Below are positions 52,830 through 64,000 of a stretch of DNA of 64,000 bases, piece after piece. The translations under genes and the position numbers were made by a program. The stretch comes from Venturia oleaginea (lineage: Eukaryota > Ascomycota > Dothideomycetes > Venturiales > Venturiaceae), in assembly GCA_013176395.1 (NCBI GenBank), contig JABMLP010000005.1, positions 124,001-188,000 of the forward strand, given 5' to 3'. The notes below the pieces were generated by a model. That model did no database searches. It was given only the letters and a program-made list of their open reading frames with translations, and had not been told where the DNA came from. Position 1 is the stretch's first letter, and every line of letters begins with the position of its first letter.

Positions 52830-55600
52830 GGATGAACAGGTGATTTCCTCTGGGGCCCGGAACACCAAAAGCTTCAGTTGGATGCTTGTTACGGCCCGAT
52901 CTAAGTGATGCAACCAACCTCAATGGTCAAAGACGGAGGACCGAGGCATAGGATGCGGGGAACGCTAAATTTGAAGATCGATGACCTTAGTGCAGAAGAT
53001 TTGTGGCGGCATTCTGAAAACAGCAGGCCTTCAGACCCCAGAATGGAGACAGTGGCGGGTATGTTGTTGATCAGATCTAAAAGGGATAGTTAGGGGACCT
53101 GGTCTCCTGACAAAATTAAACTCAGGCTAATTACCTGATGGTGTGCAAATCTTGATTCTAAATTGACCTCAGAGCAAGGAGGGTTTCAGATCAACACACG
53201 TCTGGCTGGATCTCGTCGCCGCACTAATACAAGGACCATAGATGCGATTCAAGAGAACCTTCCCGAGTAGGCAACTTGATGTGCTGCTCAGGTTGGTAGT
53301 ATGGGAGATGTGAAACTTGAAAAAAGAATTAGAGCCTGGTCAGCCTGTCCTCGCGCGCGCAAAGTCTCGACCTCGAGTGCTAGTAAGATGGGTTGATACT
53401 TTCGACGATGCAAGTTTTAGACTTGCATTTGTTGCTTCCATGGCACATATCAAAGCTCTCCATGATCTTGTAGATCCCAAGCAGGTAGTTCTGCTTCATA
53501 TGTTTTAGCGACTCGTGACTGACGGATGGGAGGGACATTTTCTTTGAACAACGCGATGACGCTCTTCTTCACTAATTCACCGGCACCTAGCCACACGGCC
53601 ATATTGCAGAAAACAGGTTCTTTCGTACATAGTCATATCGGTAATATTTGGCTTGAAATTGAGTTCAATTTCAAGCGATTGGCGGGCTTTTGGCGAAGCT
53701 TCTTGCCATATAGGGTTTCTGTAGGCCTCGTAAGCGCTAGGGCCATACAAATGCCTACAGAGCCCCTGTACGGCTAGAAATCCAAGCACAGCGAAAAGGT
53801 CTATGTAAAGCGATAAATACATGGGATGGTGGGTGGGTGCACGATTGCAACACCACGACGAAATGACGAGAGACGCAAGGACGACGGTACGAACTTGATG
53901 AAGGAAAGAGTATGTCAGAACAGAGAGAGAAACAGCCTATAAGTAGGATGTTGCGGATACGATGCAATAAGGACTTCGTCCCGTCGGCGTCGAGTGCGAT
54001 TCCATTTACGAAAAACCACTCATCTTCAATCTCATAACAGTTGGGCGAGCACAAAATCCGCACCCGGGAGGCAATGGAAGATCGTGCAGGTTATTGCGAA
54101 GGTTAGATGGAGAAAGTAACTCAAGATTGGTAGGTTGATCAGCTGCTCATGGAATTGGTTGATTCTTCCATCGCCCCTACCACTTTGCAGTTAAAAGCCA
54201 TTCGACGATAATGTTTGGAAGACAATGCTAAGCGAGTTCCACAACGGGCATAGATACAGGGTAGATTCGATTCCGAAGTGATCCCTCAGGCAAACTTTTG
54301 TTCCAAATGGAACGTGGAGTTGGAGATTGGAAAACCACGTGACTTTGATTGATGGAAAATCGCGAATTCGAAAGACAGCTGGACCGTGATTGTTCCGTTG
54401 CGAGATTAAGTATGGTGAGATTCTGGAGGACTGTTTGCATCTTGACCTGGACATCAGTATTGAGAACCTCTAACTGGAGCTGGGCATATCCGGTCCCTTG
54501 GACAGTAGAAGGAAACTGAACTTACAGCACCGCTGTGGTGCCAGCACCAACACGACATTTCAGAACCAAACCTGACGTCTCGCTCTGCCTGTTATTTTCA
54601 TGAAAGGATGCACCAGAATCCCCATCTGCAAACGAGCGTGTTTCTTAGGAGTGACAAAAATGCAATATGGGATCAATTGCACCACTTCAATGGGTCAAAC
54701 TCTGGGAAGAACGAGCGTTCTGGGCGACATATCCGAAGAAATCCTTGCTCTCTCTTATCATGCAATACGAATGCAATATATGCTCCAAGGCGCATTTGTA
54801 CCCCAGCTAAGGTTTCGATACTTGAGGATGCCGGCATGCCAACATGTAAACGCAGCCATACATTGCAACGACCTTAACCTCCTCAATCTTGCAGGTACGT
54901 CTGTCCGAAAGCGAATAATATCATCGGCCCGTATCGCCAGACACATTACGGGTAATAGGCGTATGTCATGGAGGTGGGAGGAGAGGCATAGGGACGTTTG
55001 ACGAATTGGAAAAGAGTTGCTCATCAACACGAGATCCCAATCCATCCAAATCTTCTTTGCGATGAGCATGAATTCCCAGGTTCTCAGAATCATCCCACTA
55101 TTTCCAGTACTCGTACTGACGTGGTGGATTATGCCGTTACTTATGTCTTCATCGCAGGATATCAAGCAGACTTTTCATTAAAACTTCTGCTCAATACCAT
55201 GCTCTGCCAAAAATCGACAACATAACAATGCAAATACAACCCGGATTTTTTTTTACCCTGAATCCTCTAGTCGCGCTTGAGATCTACTATTTGTGGTGAG
55301 AGCGAAAGCTTTGATCGATGGCAGGACATATCTATTCCCACGGTAAGGCTTCTTTGAGTACAAGCTTATTTCTCCGGCTTTGCCAAAGACAAAGTTCTGG
55401 CAAGGCCGTATACAATTCAAGGTCGAGTACCAGGGGAATACCGAGAAGACCTATAGCCAAACCTCAGCTATCTATAAAAATTATCGCTAGCTAAACAGTT
55501 TGATTTTTTTCTTTGTGTGTCTTCTAGAGAAGTTATAAGCAAATAGCTTATTCAATATAAGTTATTAGTAGATTATCAAAGAAAGAAAACTAAACTAGAG
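52830..55600. other. Single-copy flank, no recognisable gene
   Basis: 2.8 kb that originally lay upstream of the peroxidase gene before B inserted. Short frames occur on both strands. The best-looking is 53755-54063 (-), which begins MRILCSPNCYEIEDEWFFVNG, reads like protein for about 30 residues and then becomes low quality; it may be a gene remnant or a first exon. I cannot assign it. The frame 53577-53822 (-) has a hydrophobic start but no known motif. Confidence 0.4.
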
Positions 55601-55683
55601 AAGCTAGTAGTTCTTACAGATCACCTCAAGGCTGAAGAGCAGGAAGGCAGGACTCGCAAAGAATGGTTGGATGATAAGAAGTG
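55570..55683 (+). pseudogene. Short coding remnant, possible end of a transposon ORF
   Basis: About 35 codons ending KEWLDDKK at a TGA (55681-55683), lysine- and glutamate-rich, closed upstream by a stop. It directly precedes a region with an LTR-like look (TATATA at about 55898, TG..CA limits unclear, ending near 55990). It could be the 3' end of a degraded retroelement. No family motif is visible. Confidence 0.2.
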
Positions 55684-56169
55684 AAGTTATTGCTAGGACT
55701 GATAATGGAGGGGAATCCTTCGGGCGCACAGGATGAGACGACTGGTGCGACGGAGTCAGTCCTAAAGGAGAATAGTACGTGCAGGAGTCACGTGATATTC
55801 CTACAGTTCCCACAGTTCTTGGCAGTGCCCGCAGATTTAAAGGTGTGGGAAGAGCCAAGAGGTGTGGGAATACACCTTGGCACCCAGAACCAGAAAGGTA
55901 TATAGGGAGGACGTTGGACGGACTTTCCTTTCTCTCTTCATGATTATCTCATGTTATGTTTCTCACATAGGATCTTCTTCAACCTACTACAGTAACGACC
56001 TTGTCACGGCGAGTAAAAGAGGTCATAGACAGGTCTATTAGGTAGAGAAGAATCTACTCCGGCGACTCGTAGAAGTCGCGCCTTAGCCACATGTGGCCGT
56101 GCGCGCCTCGCTAAGACCACAAAGTCACGTGACTGCAAGACCGCCATGCCATGCCTTCACAGACCTTTT

Positions 56170-57447
56170 ACTTAGATACAATAAAAACAGCACACACAGC
56201 GAGAACTCAATTTTTGGAATTTACAGAAGTATCATCTAAAGATCATCAAAACACCTCTGCCAGTGGCCGCTCCGGCCTCTAGAGGCCATCGCGCGTCCCT
56301 CAGCGTCGATGAGATACCTCTAGAGTCGCCGTCGCGGCCACGGCATAGCAAGCACACGAATACATAAGCAAGCTACACGAACGATGCGTCCACCAAAGAC
56401 AACAGCAACCATCTAGTCACTATCTCCCGGCTAGTCCATCACCCCAGATGACACTGCAACGCTTCGAGTCGACGAGTCACCGCTAGAACGGCAATACCTT
56501 CAACACAACCCAAACACCAGACGCCCGGTGTGCAACAATCGGCACCACACACCACTGCAACGACTAGACAACCTCTCCCAACGTCTTGGCAAACCGTCCT
56601 GCTACAAGCTGATGTCCAGAGCCTTGAGCCTCTCCCCAAACTGTTGCGTCCCAGTCATGGCATTGGCAAGAGTAGGTGCGCGACACAGTAAGCAGTAAGG
56701 ACGTATAGAAGGAGCTTATTGGCGGCAAATCCCCTCCCTACAAGCCAACAGATGTAGCCTTGAGCCTCTCCCCAGACTGTTGCGTCCCAGTTATAGCATT
56801 GGCAAGAGTAGGAGCGCGATATAGCAAGTAGGGAGAGCGACTAGCAGCAGGTAGGCTCCGACTATAAGACGGCAGGTCTATAGCACGATCGACGCCATAC
56901 AATACGGCAGCTACCAGACAGCCTCGTCTACTGGCATACCCGGAGTATCACACCCAAGCAGCGAAATCACGACTACGATGGTTACTATTGTCTCCAGCAT
57001 CACACAACCAAGTACACTGCCGCATAGGAATCTGGTGTGAGGCAACTTTCACAAGCAGAAACATACTTAGAGAACCCATTGGCCTTGAGGGATAAGGCGA
57101 AACAGATAGACAAAGCTGAGCATTAGAGGGAGACTGTAGGTAGAAGGATAGCGAAACACGAGGCATTGCCTCTTAAGTCTACATAGCACAGATATACTAG
57201 CAGAGTAACCAGTATCTACAAGAGCCCGCGGGCATTTGGAGATACTGGTTAGGGGAAAGGGGGGAGGACCGAGGGGACAGCTGGTCTTGTTTCAGTGAAC
57301 GGGGCGAAGTGGGGCGCGGTGGATTATATAATCTATCACGTGTCGGCTGTCTGATGAAGTCCTCCTAACCGGACATAGCTGCGTGATTAAGCGGCTGCAA
57401 CCGAGTAGGATAAAATCAATCAATCAATCAATCAACTTAGATACAAT
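56170..57447 (+). mobile_element. Non-LTR-like insertion with 13-bp target duplication and (caat)n tail
   Basis: ACTTAGATACAAT occurs at 56170-56182 and again at 57435-57447. The 1,252 bp between them end in a short (caat)n simple repeat (about 57416-57434) directly before the second copy. Variable-length target duplication plus a 3' simple-repeat tail is the signature of target-primed reverse transcription. No ORF of useful length is present, so it is a 5'-truncated LINE or a non-autonomous SINE-like element. It contains a direct repeat of about 75 bp (56621-56695 and 56757-56831) and a 10-bp hairpin (57208-57217/57240-57249). Confidence 0.65.
56621..56831 (+). repeat. Imperfect direct repeat, 136-bp spacing
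   Basis: GCCTTGAGCCTCTCCCCA and the following 55 or so bases occur at 56621-56695 and 56757-56831. Most differences are C/T or G/A transitions. It lies inside the non-LTR-like insertion. Confidence 0.7.
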
Positions 57448-57944
57448 CAAGCACAAGTCATATGCACACGAAGCAAGCCCACACCCAACCTTCATACTAA
57501 CCGACAAGCGTTCAGGATTGATCTGAGGATCAAATCGGTTAGACGACAATTGAATTGGGAGATACATCGGACGGCTAGGATCTAGTGAGCCTCCAAAGAA
57601 CCTGAGCAAGGGAAGGTACTGTCACAGGCTATGGCCTAGATTGTGGTTCTCGGCTATGCCCTCAACCTTTGGAAACTTCTGGAAGATTCCACAGCCCCAC
57701 CACCACTGATTATAAAACCATGTATTCTAGTCTTTCTCTCTTTTCTTCAAGTTTGGGAATACTCGTCAATCGGGAAAGTCAATTGAAAAACATATCGACT
57801 ACGCCTCTCACAGGTACTTAAGGTAAGTACTTCCAGACTGATATTGCCCTTACCCCAAACCCGCGGACCAGAACAAGAGAACACAGATGTCAAGAAGGTC
57901 TTGACATAATCAACTGTGTTGAGAAACGAGTTCCCCGTAACACC

Positions 57945-58003
57945 CTACTGTACGGATTAACCAAATCCAGCTAGATTACTTTGAGTCATAGCCTCTGCGT
58001 AAC
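57945..58003 (-). repeat. 59-bp dispersed inverted repeat, copy 1
   Basis: The reverse complement matches 63191-63249 with three mismatches, all transitions. The sequence (GTTACGCAGAGGCTATG..) may be the end of an LTR: a related TGTTACACAGAGG lies just beyond at about 58028-58042 (-). Confidence 0.75.
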
Positions 58004-58045
58004 AAGAATGAACCACACGTGATCTTACACCTCTGTGTAACAATC

Positions 58046-59350
58046 AACCAATCACAAGGAAATAGAGTGGCACGCATTTGAATGCACATGAATGCAATCA
58101 AATACATCCGAATACAAACGAATACATGTCCACATGGCAGTATCCGTAACTCCAATTGAGTAAAAACTAGTTGATCAACGTAGTTGGCTAACTAATTGGA
58201 TCGCTTATTAAACGCTGGGCCGCCAATACATTACCTTGGCGTACTATAGTAGATTAGAATTGCAGGCGTTACTCATATATACTACTGGAAATTGGAGCCG
58301 CAATAGAAACTCATCCAGAATAGTTTTTCCGGTTGGTGCTCGGCCCGCCCCCGCCCCCGCCTCCAAATCAGTAACTGGATTATGAGGCAGTACTATGTAT
58401 AGTTCTTGGCTACTGATATATCAATTTAGCGTAGATCAAAACTGCGGGCTTTACGTAGTCAGTCGGTCAGAGGAGGTGGAGATTAGTAGAGGACGATATC
58501 GATGAAGTCCACTGGAGCAAAATCGTAAACACCACCATTTGGCTCCATCAAACTGAGAAATGCGTTCCACCGGCCTTGCCTGTATCTTAGGACACCTTTT
58601 ATGGTAAGCATTCATCCCGAATACTGATTGCTCGTCTCTTCAACTCAAAAACTCACAGCCTCGTAGCACCCTCGTAGCACCCTCGAGTGCCAACCAGAAC
58701 CGCGGTTGCTGCAACCCCAAAAATGGTTCAGCTTGGAAACCGGATGCTACGGACAAGTGTTGTCTCCAACTCATAAGCACTAAGGCGGTAGATGGAGGTG
58801 ATGGGACTGGAAGAAACGTCGTAAGCCTAAGATTTCATACTGTTACTATCGTTTTGCTCCAACCTCGCTGGCATGAATCGATCGCTGATCTTTGTTGTTT
58901 CTATTGTTCTTATTTAGTGTTCTCTGCCCGATAACAAAATTTTCAATTACTCGGGGTGTTGCGAAGCCGAGGGGAAATATTTCAAAACTCCGGATTGGAG
59001 AGCTTGCGGTCTCAAGAAGTAAGGATTTGGTATGCGTTTGATCGCGGCGGACTAAGATTAATATTTGACAGGAATCCTGGCCAACCACCATAAATGGGGT
59101 CCAATTGAGCTTCAACTGAGCCAAATGGTACGGAACTCCAATGAGAGTTTCAATGTGCCGAACGTGATGGTACAATTGAGGGTGCAGGAGAGCTGCGAGA
59201 ACACAGCTTGGTCGAAGTTGATCGTAAAACGAGAAAGATATCAGTAAAAGAGGAAATTGACGAGCTTACACAGTGAAAAAGATATTTTCGCGTCGCACAG
59301 TAACCTCCATCCCATACCATAATTCCCATCGAGCAGAATCAAGATTCCTC
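58046..59350. other. Unassigned single-copy DNA
   Basis: No gene recognised. A G-rich run on the - strand at 58342-58364 (GGCGGGGGCGGGGGCGGG) is notable but has only three long G tracts. Short frames at 58846-59175 (-) and 59065-59247 (+) lack support. Confidence 0.4.
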
Positions 59351-59358
59351 CACATCTC

Positions 59359-60087
59359 TTACCAGCGCCGATGTCCCACCTTTCCTGACGATCCCTTTAC
59401 ATCCCCGTCATCCTTCAAGTACAACTGCAAAAGCTTCTCCTTCAGCATCGCAATGGTCTCATCTTTGTCTCTCATAGCTCTTTTATGGTCGTAGCGGTGC
59501 GATCGATGCTCAGAAGAGAGACTTCGAGGACTCTCACTTCCTATAGCTTGACACATTGGCATTTTTCCGTTCGGCGTGGGTTGTTGTGGCGGAGTGGTAG
59601 CTTGTGAGCTCAAATAAGAGTGCTGCGATGATGGTTCTGTTATAGCAGTGAGATCCTCGTAGCATGATTCGTGTTGTGCTATGCGAGATTCTTCGCTTGT
59701 TGATGTTTCACTATGTGCGACGTGTCCGTGGCAGGATCCGTTTTTGTCGTCGAGTCTTTGTAGTATCTGAACTCTGCCGTTTTCGCGTTCGTTGCTTTTT
59801 CGCACCATACTCTTGCCGTTCTTTCATTGGTAACTACTGTCATGTACGAGAATCTCTAATATTGCGACATCTTGAATTTCGCTAATCTTCTGGAAACAGT
59901 GAATGGTATGATCGAGCTCTGCGTTTGGTGTTGTAGTCAATGTGGAATCGTATGCAACCGTCTTCCGCATTGTGATGTCTTGCAGAACTCTTCGGCAAAA
60001 AAGGCACCTGCCTTCACAAAGCATTCTTTCTCCATCACTCTCTCGAAGACTTGCTTTATTGCCCTTTGAGGTAACGAAGTTTCGCAT
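59359..60087 (-). CDS. Hypothetical protein, two in-frame parts separated by one stop
   Basis: 60087-59824 encodes 87 residues with a cysteine cluster LCEGRCLFC. After a TGA and 15 bases the same frame continues from 59808 to 59359 for 149 residues: serine/threonine- and glutamine-rich, then a charged helical segment near the end (HKRAMRDKDETIAMLKEKLL) that could form a coiled coil. The composition is more protein-like than neighbouring frames. The stop might be removed by a very short intron beginning GTACAT (about 36-38 nt, below the usual minimum), or it may be a real nonsense mutation. No family recognised. Confidence 0.3.
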
Positions 60088-60966
60088 ATGATCGAGCTAC
60101 CAAAGTCGTCAAAGGGCCAGCCGAGAGTCCGGCACGCTTGGAAGATTGCCTTCGCGGTTGTCTGTCTCTATGGACCGATCTATTTCTGCTAACAAGATAC
60201 ACGGCAAGACTCTAAGAGTCCTAAAGGCGAACCACCATCTTTGATTGTGCTTGAACGATATTGAGATGAGGAGTGACGACACGTCACCCGGGCGTTGAAA
60301 CAACATGTTATGCCTATTTCCCATGCCCTGGGAGCTCTCAACTCACTATTTCACACGTTTATTCCCGCGCAGAGTGTATTCGATAGATGTGAAGGGATCC
60401 AAAGGACAGGCTGTACCAAGGACGACGTACAAGGCGTGAGCGGCCGGCAAGTGGAAAGGCTGGCATGCGAAGCTGCATGAAGCAGAATGCCAACTTCTCA
60501 ATCAGTCCGTAGGGCGAGCTAGACAAATCCGAGGAGAAAAACCCAGCGAAAGAGGACGTGTATGAACATTGAGCAAGACGATGAGCGCCTGAGGTGTCCT
60601 TGGAGTTGTTTGCATCGATGGTGAAAATCTTGAAGTGGAAAAGATCGATCGATCTTAATTAGAATTGCGCTTAGCCACACGACGCGCCGTGCCGTCCAAT
60701 GTCACGTGATACTGGCATTGGATGGATGGACGGATTCAATACACCCGTCGGGCCAGTATGGCTCCAGGGGGACACTACCGATTGTCTATTATACATTGTT
60801 TCCAACTGTCAACTCTCCCTTCATTTCAAGCCCAAACATTTATTTTTGTATAGCATCTTTTCAACATACTGAATCATCAAATTGACCAAAACTCCAGAAA
60901 CAACAACAAAAACGAAAGGCGCAACTTACCGTTGGCCAATAGACTGATGGGATCAGATATTGGCGG

Positions 60967-61601
60967 TTAGTAAAAAGGGGGTATCGGATCTAGGATTGCT
61001 GCTTGCATGGGTACTATCTTGATGAGTGAGTCCACATGCCCGGAGTTGGTTTTGGTTTTGGTTTCGGTTTTGGTAGAGACTACCGTCTCTCGGCTGAATC
61101 GTTTGGTAGCATCTACGAACGCAATTGTCGCTCGTACTGCTGCTACATCTGGCGTCCATTTTGGACCATCGATCATTTCTCCTCTTCTGTTTGTAAGTGT
61201 TGAGCGGCCTCCTAACAGATAGGAGACGTCGCTCCTTGGCTCGGTCGCTTCTCGCAAGAGCCGTCGTTGCTCGCTCCATCGTTTGCAATCGAGTAGGAAA
61301 TGCTGCACGCTTTCCACAACTCCGCATTCTTCGCACAATGGTGATTCCGCCGCTCCGATTCGGTTCAGGTACTTTTTCAGCCGACAGTGAGACGTTGGTA
61401 ATTGAGCTAGTAATTGAGCCTCCGTTTTGGATAGCTGATTGTAGATGGTGCGCGTGTGTTTTCCAGGGATGGCAGCATCAATAGATTTAGTGAATCTCCC
61501 TCCTCGCAGTGGTTTGTAGCTTGGTTGACAGCTCTTCTTTGCTTGCCTAATCAGTGCTGAGCGTGATGCTGGCACTCCAGCCTCCGACCTTCATTTAATG
61601 C
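60967..61601 (-). pseudogene. Tad-type non-LTR retrotransposon, C-terminal fragment of ORF2
   Basis: About 200 residues open from just after a TGA. The segment LLAQLPTSHCRLKKYLNRIG followed by C-x2-C-x8-H-x4-C (PLCEECG..HFLLDC) and KRW is the conserved C-terminal zinc motif that follows RNase H in fungal Tad/LINE ORF2 proteins. Endonuclease, RT and RNase H are absent, so this is a 5'-truncated copy, as usual for LINEs. It runs on the - strand, with its 3' end toward 60960. Confidence 0.75.
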
Positions 61602-61604
61602 ACA

Positions 61605-62020
61605 ACCTCTCTTCTTAATCTCTTCCTATCAATACGCCCATTGTGGACTCGAACTTTCGATACACTGTCGCTGAAATAAACGCATTCAATGCTAGGTCCC
61701 TGGAATCGATATCGATAGCTCCAGGTCTCTGGCGATTGAAACAAGCGGAACTGACAGGAATTTATGGCTCTCTGCATCGAGCTGAAAGAGAATGATGTCG
61801 ACAGTCTACCCATAATATCCAGCGAGACGGCGGAACTGGGTCTATCGTCCGTCCGCATTCGAAGCCTAATTCAAGGGTTAATTCACAGTCATCAACTATC
61901 ATTACAGGGACAAACTCGAAGCCCTCTAATCGACCCCTACCAAACATCCAGTGCTTATGGGACAATGCTCCTTTTCTCTGTGTCCGAGAATCTCCACAAC
62001 TCTTCCTCTCACGTCTTGGC
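61605..62020. other. Unassigned DNA beside LINE fragment
   Basis: Overlapping short frames on both strands (for example 61762-61965, -, and 61764-62030, +). None shows a motif. No gene called. Confidence 0.4.
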
Positions 62021-62026
62021 CCCGTG

Positions 62027-62402
62027 CTAGCGACTCCGACTGCGTACGGCGTTAAGCTCTAAGCCATCCCACCAAGCTTCTACAATCGCTTCAGGAGTAT
62101 CACTTGGACAAACCTTCTCGCTAGACCCAACTCGCACATCATGTTGAGCAACATGCCAAAGTAGATGGTTTACACATCTGTTAAGTCTCGTGCAACCAGG
62201 CCAAAAGAGAACCTCTTTACCAATCATTTGATATAGAGGCAATATCAGGCCATTCAACAGTTCGCGGCGAGGACGACTTAGGCCAGGGCGACTCGGCGGG
62301 AAGGCTTCTATCCGACGTCGGATTGCAGCGTATATTCTGGCATCCGCCGTATAGTCTGTCACGCTCGCCGGTAGTTTGGTAGTAATAGTTTGGAAGGACT
62401 AA
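62027..62402 (-). CDS. Hypothetical ORF, unrecognised
   Basis: About 120 codons open after a TAG, containing LPASVTDYTADARIYAAI, RRELLNGLILPLYQMIG and LNRCVNHLLWHVAQHDVRVG. Codon pattern and composition look protein-like, and the only in-frame start near the front is a GTG, so it is probably an exon or a fragment. I do not recognise the family. It may be a degraded repeat-borne gene given its neighbours. Confidence 0.25.
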
Positions 62403-63190
62403 GGTCACGTAAAATTAAGACTTGGCGCGCTAAATCGCGTGCCGTAGCGTAGAGCCTTAGATTCTAACGTTATCTCGAGCTTTAAATCAATCTTAGCTAG
62501 TTAATTAGCAGTAGTAATCAGATTTTACGTGGTATGTAATGGCTGCGGTGCCGTGTGCCCACAATCTCTATCTACAATCGCAAAAACCCAACTCTCTGGG
62601 ATGAAAAAGCCTCTCGGATCTATCCTGAGCGGAATCCATACGATGCGTAAGGGGGCCATCAACGGTCCGGTCCCTTCGCTATCTTGACGTCTCTCGACTT
62701 GGCCGTACACCTTCTCTTACTATGCCCCTTACTTTACTACACGGGTCATCTATTCTACTCCCGCCAGTATAGCTCCTCTACGGCTCCTAAGCCGTGCCCT
62801 CGACCTAAAATCTGCTGTCGTTTCACATAAGAACCGTCATGTACGGATATTTCCTATCCCCCGTATATACCATGCCTTAACCTGCCGAGGTCCGTTGTCC
62901 CCCCAACTCACATCACCAGAATACCCTCCTACCCTTAACCTGCCCTTTTTCTCCCTATCACCCCTGCCCTTTATCCCTGTACCGGGGGTGGTCCTACTCC
63001 TCTCCGCTCACTTTTCGATGTTACCCCGCCCTTTTTCCTTCTCCTCCTGCCTTTTACCTTCTCTATTCCGCTCACTTTTCGATGTTGCCCTGCCCTTTAT
63101 CCTCCAGCTCCTGTTGCGGCCCCTTTGGACTCTCGCGCCATCGTTGGTGTTAGGTGAGGTGATGTCTCTTCAGACTATTGCGTAGTAGGT
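62403..63190. other. Pyrimidine-rich non-coding stretch
   Basis: 62880-63180 is strongly C/T-rich on the + strand and contains CCGCTCACTTTTCGATGTT twice (63004-63022 and 63068-63086). No gene or RNA recognised. Confidence 0.45.
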
Positions 63191-63249
63191 GTTACGCAGA
63201 GGCTATGGCTCAAAGTAATCTAGCTGGATTTGGCTAATCCATACAGTAG
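63191..63249 (+). repeat. 59-bp dispersed inverted repeat, copy 2
   Basis: Inverted partner of 57945-58003. No terminal inverted repeat or target duplication could be recognised around it. Confidence 0.75.
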
Positions 63250-63487
63250 AGTTCAAGTGGTTCGGGGCGACAATATCGTATTAAACAAGCGAAGCGAAGT
63301 CTACAAGATATGAGAGTCGTGCATTGTGCTAAGTAACTAAAAGCAATAGCGAAGTAACCGGCTGATGACTGTACACCCACAATCATCGATTTTTCGGACT
63401 ATTGCATACATGATTACGACGATTGCAATTAATGTATGTTCAATGACTTTTACATACATACAATTCTGTAGCAATCAACACAATTAA

Positions 63488-64000
63488 TATAGTTATTGTC
63501 AACACAGCGAAGGGCAACTTACCGTGCAAACTTCTGCTCAAAAACCCGATTTCAGCAACACCAACAACCTCAAATTACACCTATGGCAACACTATTATCA
63601 AGCCAGGCTCTGTCCCAGTGCTCTCAAACCTCTTGCACCTGAAGATATCCCTCTCTATCCAACGCTCCAGCTTGGAATGACTTTCGAGACTCTTGAGGAA
63701 GCCAAAAACCTCATTACCGACGCGATTGCGGCCGCAAATGAGTCTTTCAACGTTAAGAACAGCAAGCCTCAGTTCTGGAAAATTGAATGCCGTGGTTGTG
63801 AGAAGCATACATGCCATTTCGCAATACGGGTAGCCCTTGTAGACAAGCCAAAGGAGTGGAAGTTACGACAACTTAAGAAGCATACGTGTCCCTCCCAGTG
63901 TCATATTGGCTGGCAGCGCGTTCATTCAGTCAAATATCTCGCTCGAAACCACTTCGATATCGTCGCCAATAATCGCAAACTCCCCTCGAAATTCGTACAA
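63488..64000 (+). CDS. MULE-type transposase, N-terminal DNA-binding part, cut by window edge
   Basis: Open frame from just after a TAA at 63485 to the window end; the first in-frame ATG is 63677. Protein-like sequence begins before it (PEDIPLYPTLQLGMTFETLEEA), so the true start is probably upstream or behind an intron. The segment FETLEEAKNLI..FWKIECRGC..HTCHFAIRV..EWKLRQLKKHTC has the layout of the zinc-binding (WRKY/GCM1-like, FAR1-like) domain at the front of Mutator-like transposases: a C-x2-C pair, basic strands, then H-x-C. The DDE catalytic domain would lie beyond 64000. Terminal inverted repeats were not found. Confidence 0.6.

Noticed and set aside
55690..55993. Degraded LTR with TATATA and TG..CA ends
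   Set aside because: No matching second LTR, no clear boundaries or target duplication; left as a possibility only.
57348..57400. CTGATGAAGTCC..GGAC resembles a hammerhead ribozyme core with stem II
   Set aside because: The GAAA that must follow stem II is absent (ATAG instead), and no cleavage-site stem fits.
58342..58364. G-quadruplex on the - strand
   Set aside because: Only three tracts of three or more G; not enough for a standard four-tract quadruplex.

Overview
The window is chromosomal DNA of a filamentous ascomycete (Pezizomycotina-type). The evidence is short introns (46-57 bp) with GT..AG ends and CTAAC/CTGAC branch sites, a secreted family-45 glycoside hydrolase, a heme-thiolate peroxidase of the fungal HPO/UPO superfamily, and Ty3/gypsy chromovirus, Tad-like non-LTR and MULE sequences. 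Nothing in it looks bacterial or viral.

Positions 1-52824 are a retrotransposon-bounded segmental array. The basic unit is about 10.6 kb: a GH45 endoglucanase gene (+), about 1.4 kb of convergent intergenic DNA, a four-exon peroxidase gene (-), its 0.8-kb promoter, then a roughly 6.2-kb LTR retrotransposon read on the - strand. Four units are visible: U1 1-16742, U2 16743-27341, U3 27342-44084, U4 44085-52824. U1 and U3 also carry another element of the same family (A1, A3) inserted with a 5-bp target duplication at the extreme 3' end of the peroxidase gene. U2 and U4 keep the empty site. The array is therefore a duplicated 27.3-kb dimer of a filled and an empty unit.

The retrotransposon is a chromovirus. 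It has Gag with one CCHC knuckle, and Pol with protease, RT, RNase H, integrase and a C-terminal chromodomain. Pol is in the -1 frame relative to Gag. The LTRs are 310-332 bp, and an 11-nt sequence in the LTR is complementary to the primer-binding region, as expected for Tf1/sushi-type self-priming. A1 looks intact. The last copy, B4, has matching LTRs and a gcggg target duplication. B1-B3 have unlike LTRs and no target duplication. They look like hybrids made by unequal crossing-over between element B (upstream of the peroxidase gene) and a second element C that cut the 5' end of the GH45 gene. This explains how the gene pair was amplified. At each B/GH45 junction the LTR supplies an in-frame ATG to the beheaded GH45 signal peptide.

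Positions 52825-64000 are single-copy flank with few genes: a 1.25-kb non-LTR-like insertion with a 13-bp target duplication, a Tad-type LINE 3' fragment, a 59-bp inverted repeat, some unassigned ORFs, and the start of a MULE transposase running off the right edge.

Coding state by copy: peroxidase is intact in U2 and U4, has an altered C-terminus in U3, and has a frameshift plus altered C-terminus in U1. GH45 is open in the first two copies and frameshifted at the end in the third. Every frameshift is a one-base change in a homopolymer, so sequencing error must be excluded before calling pseudogenes.
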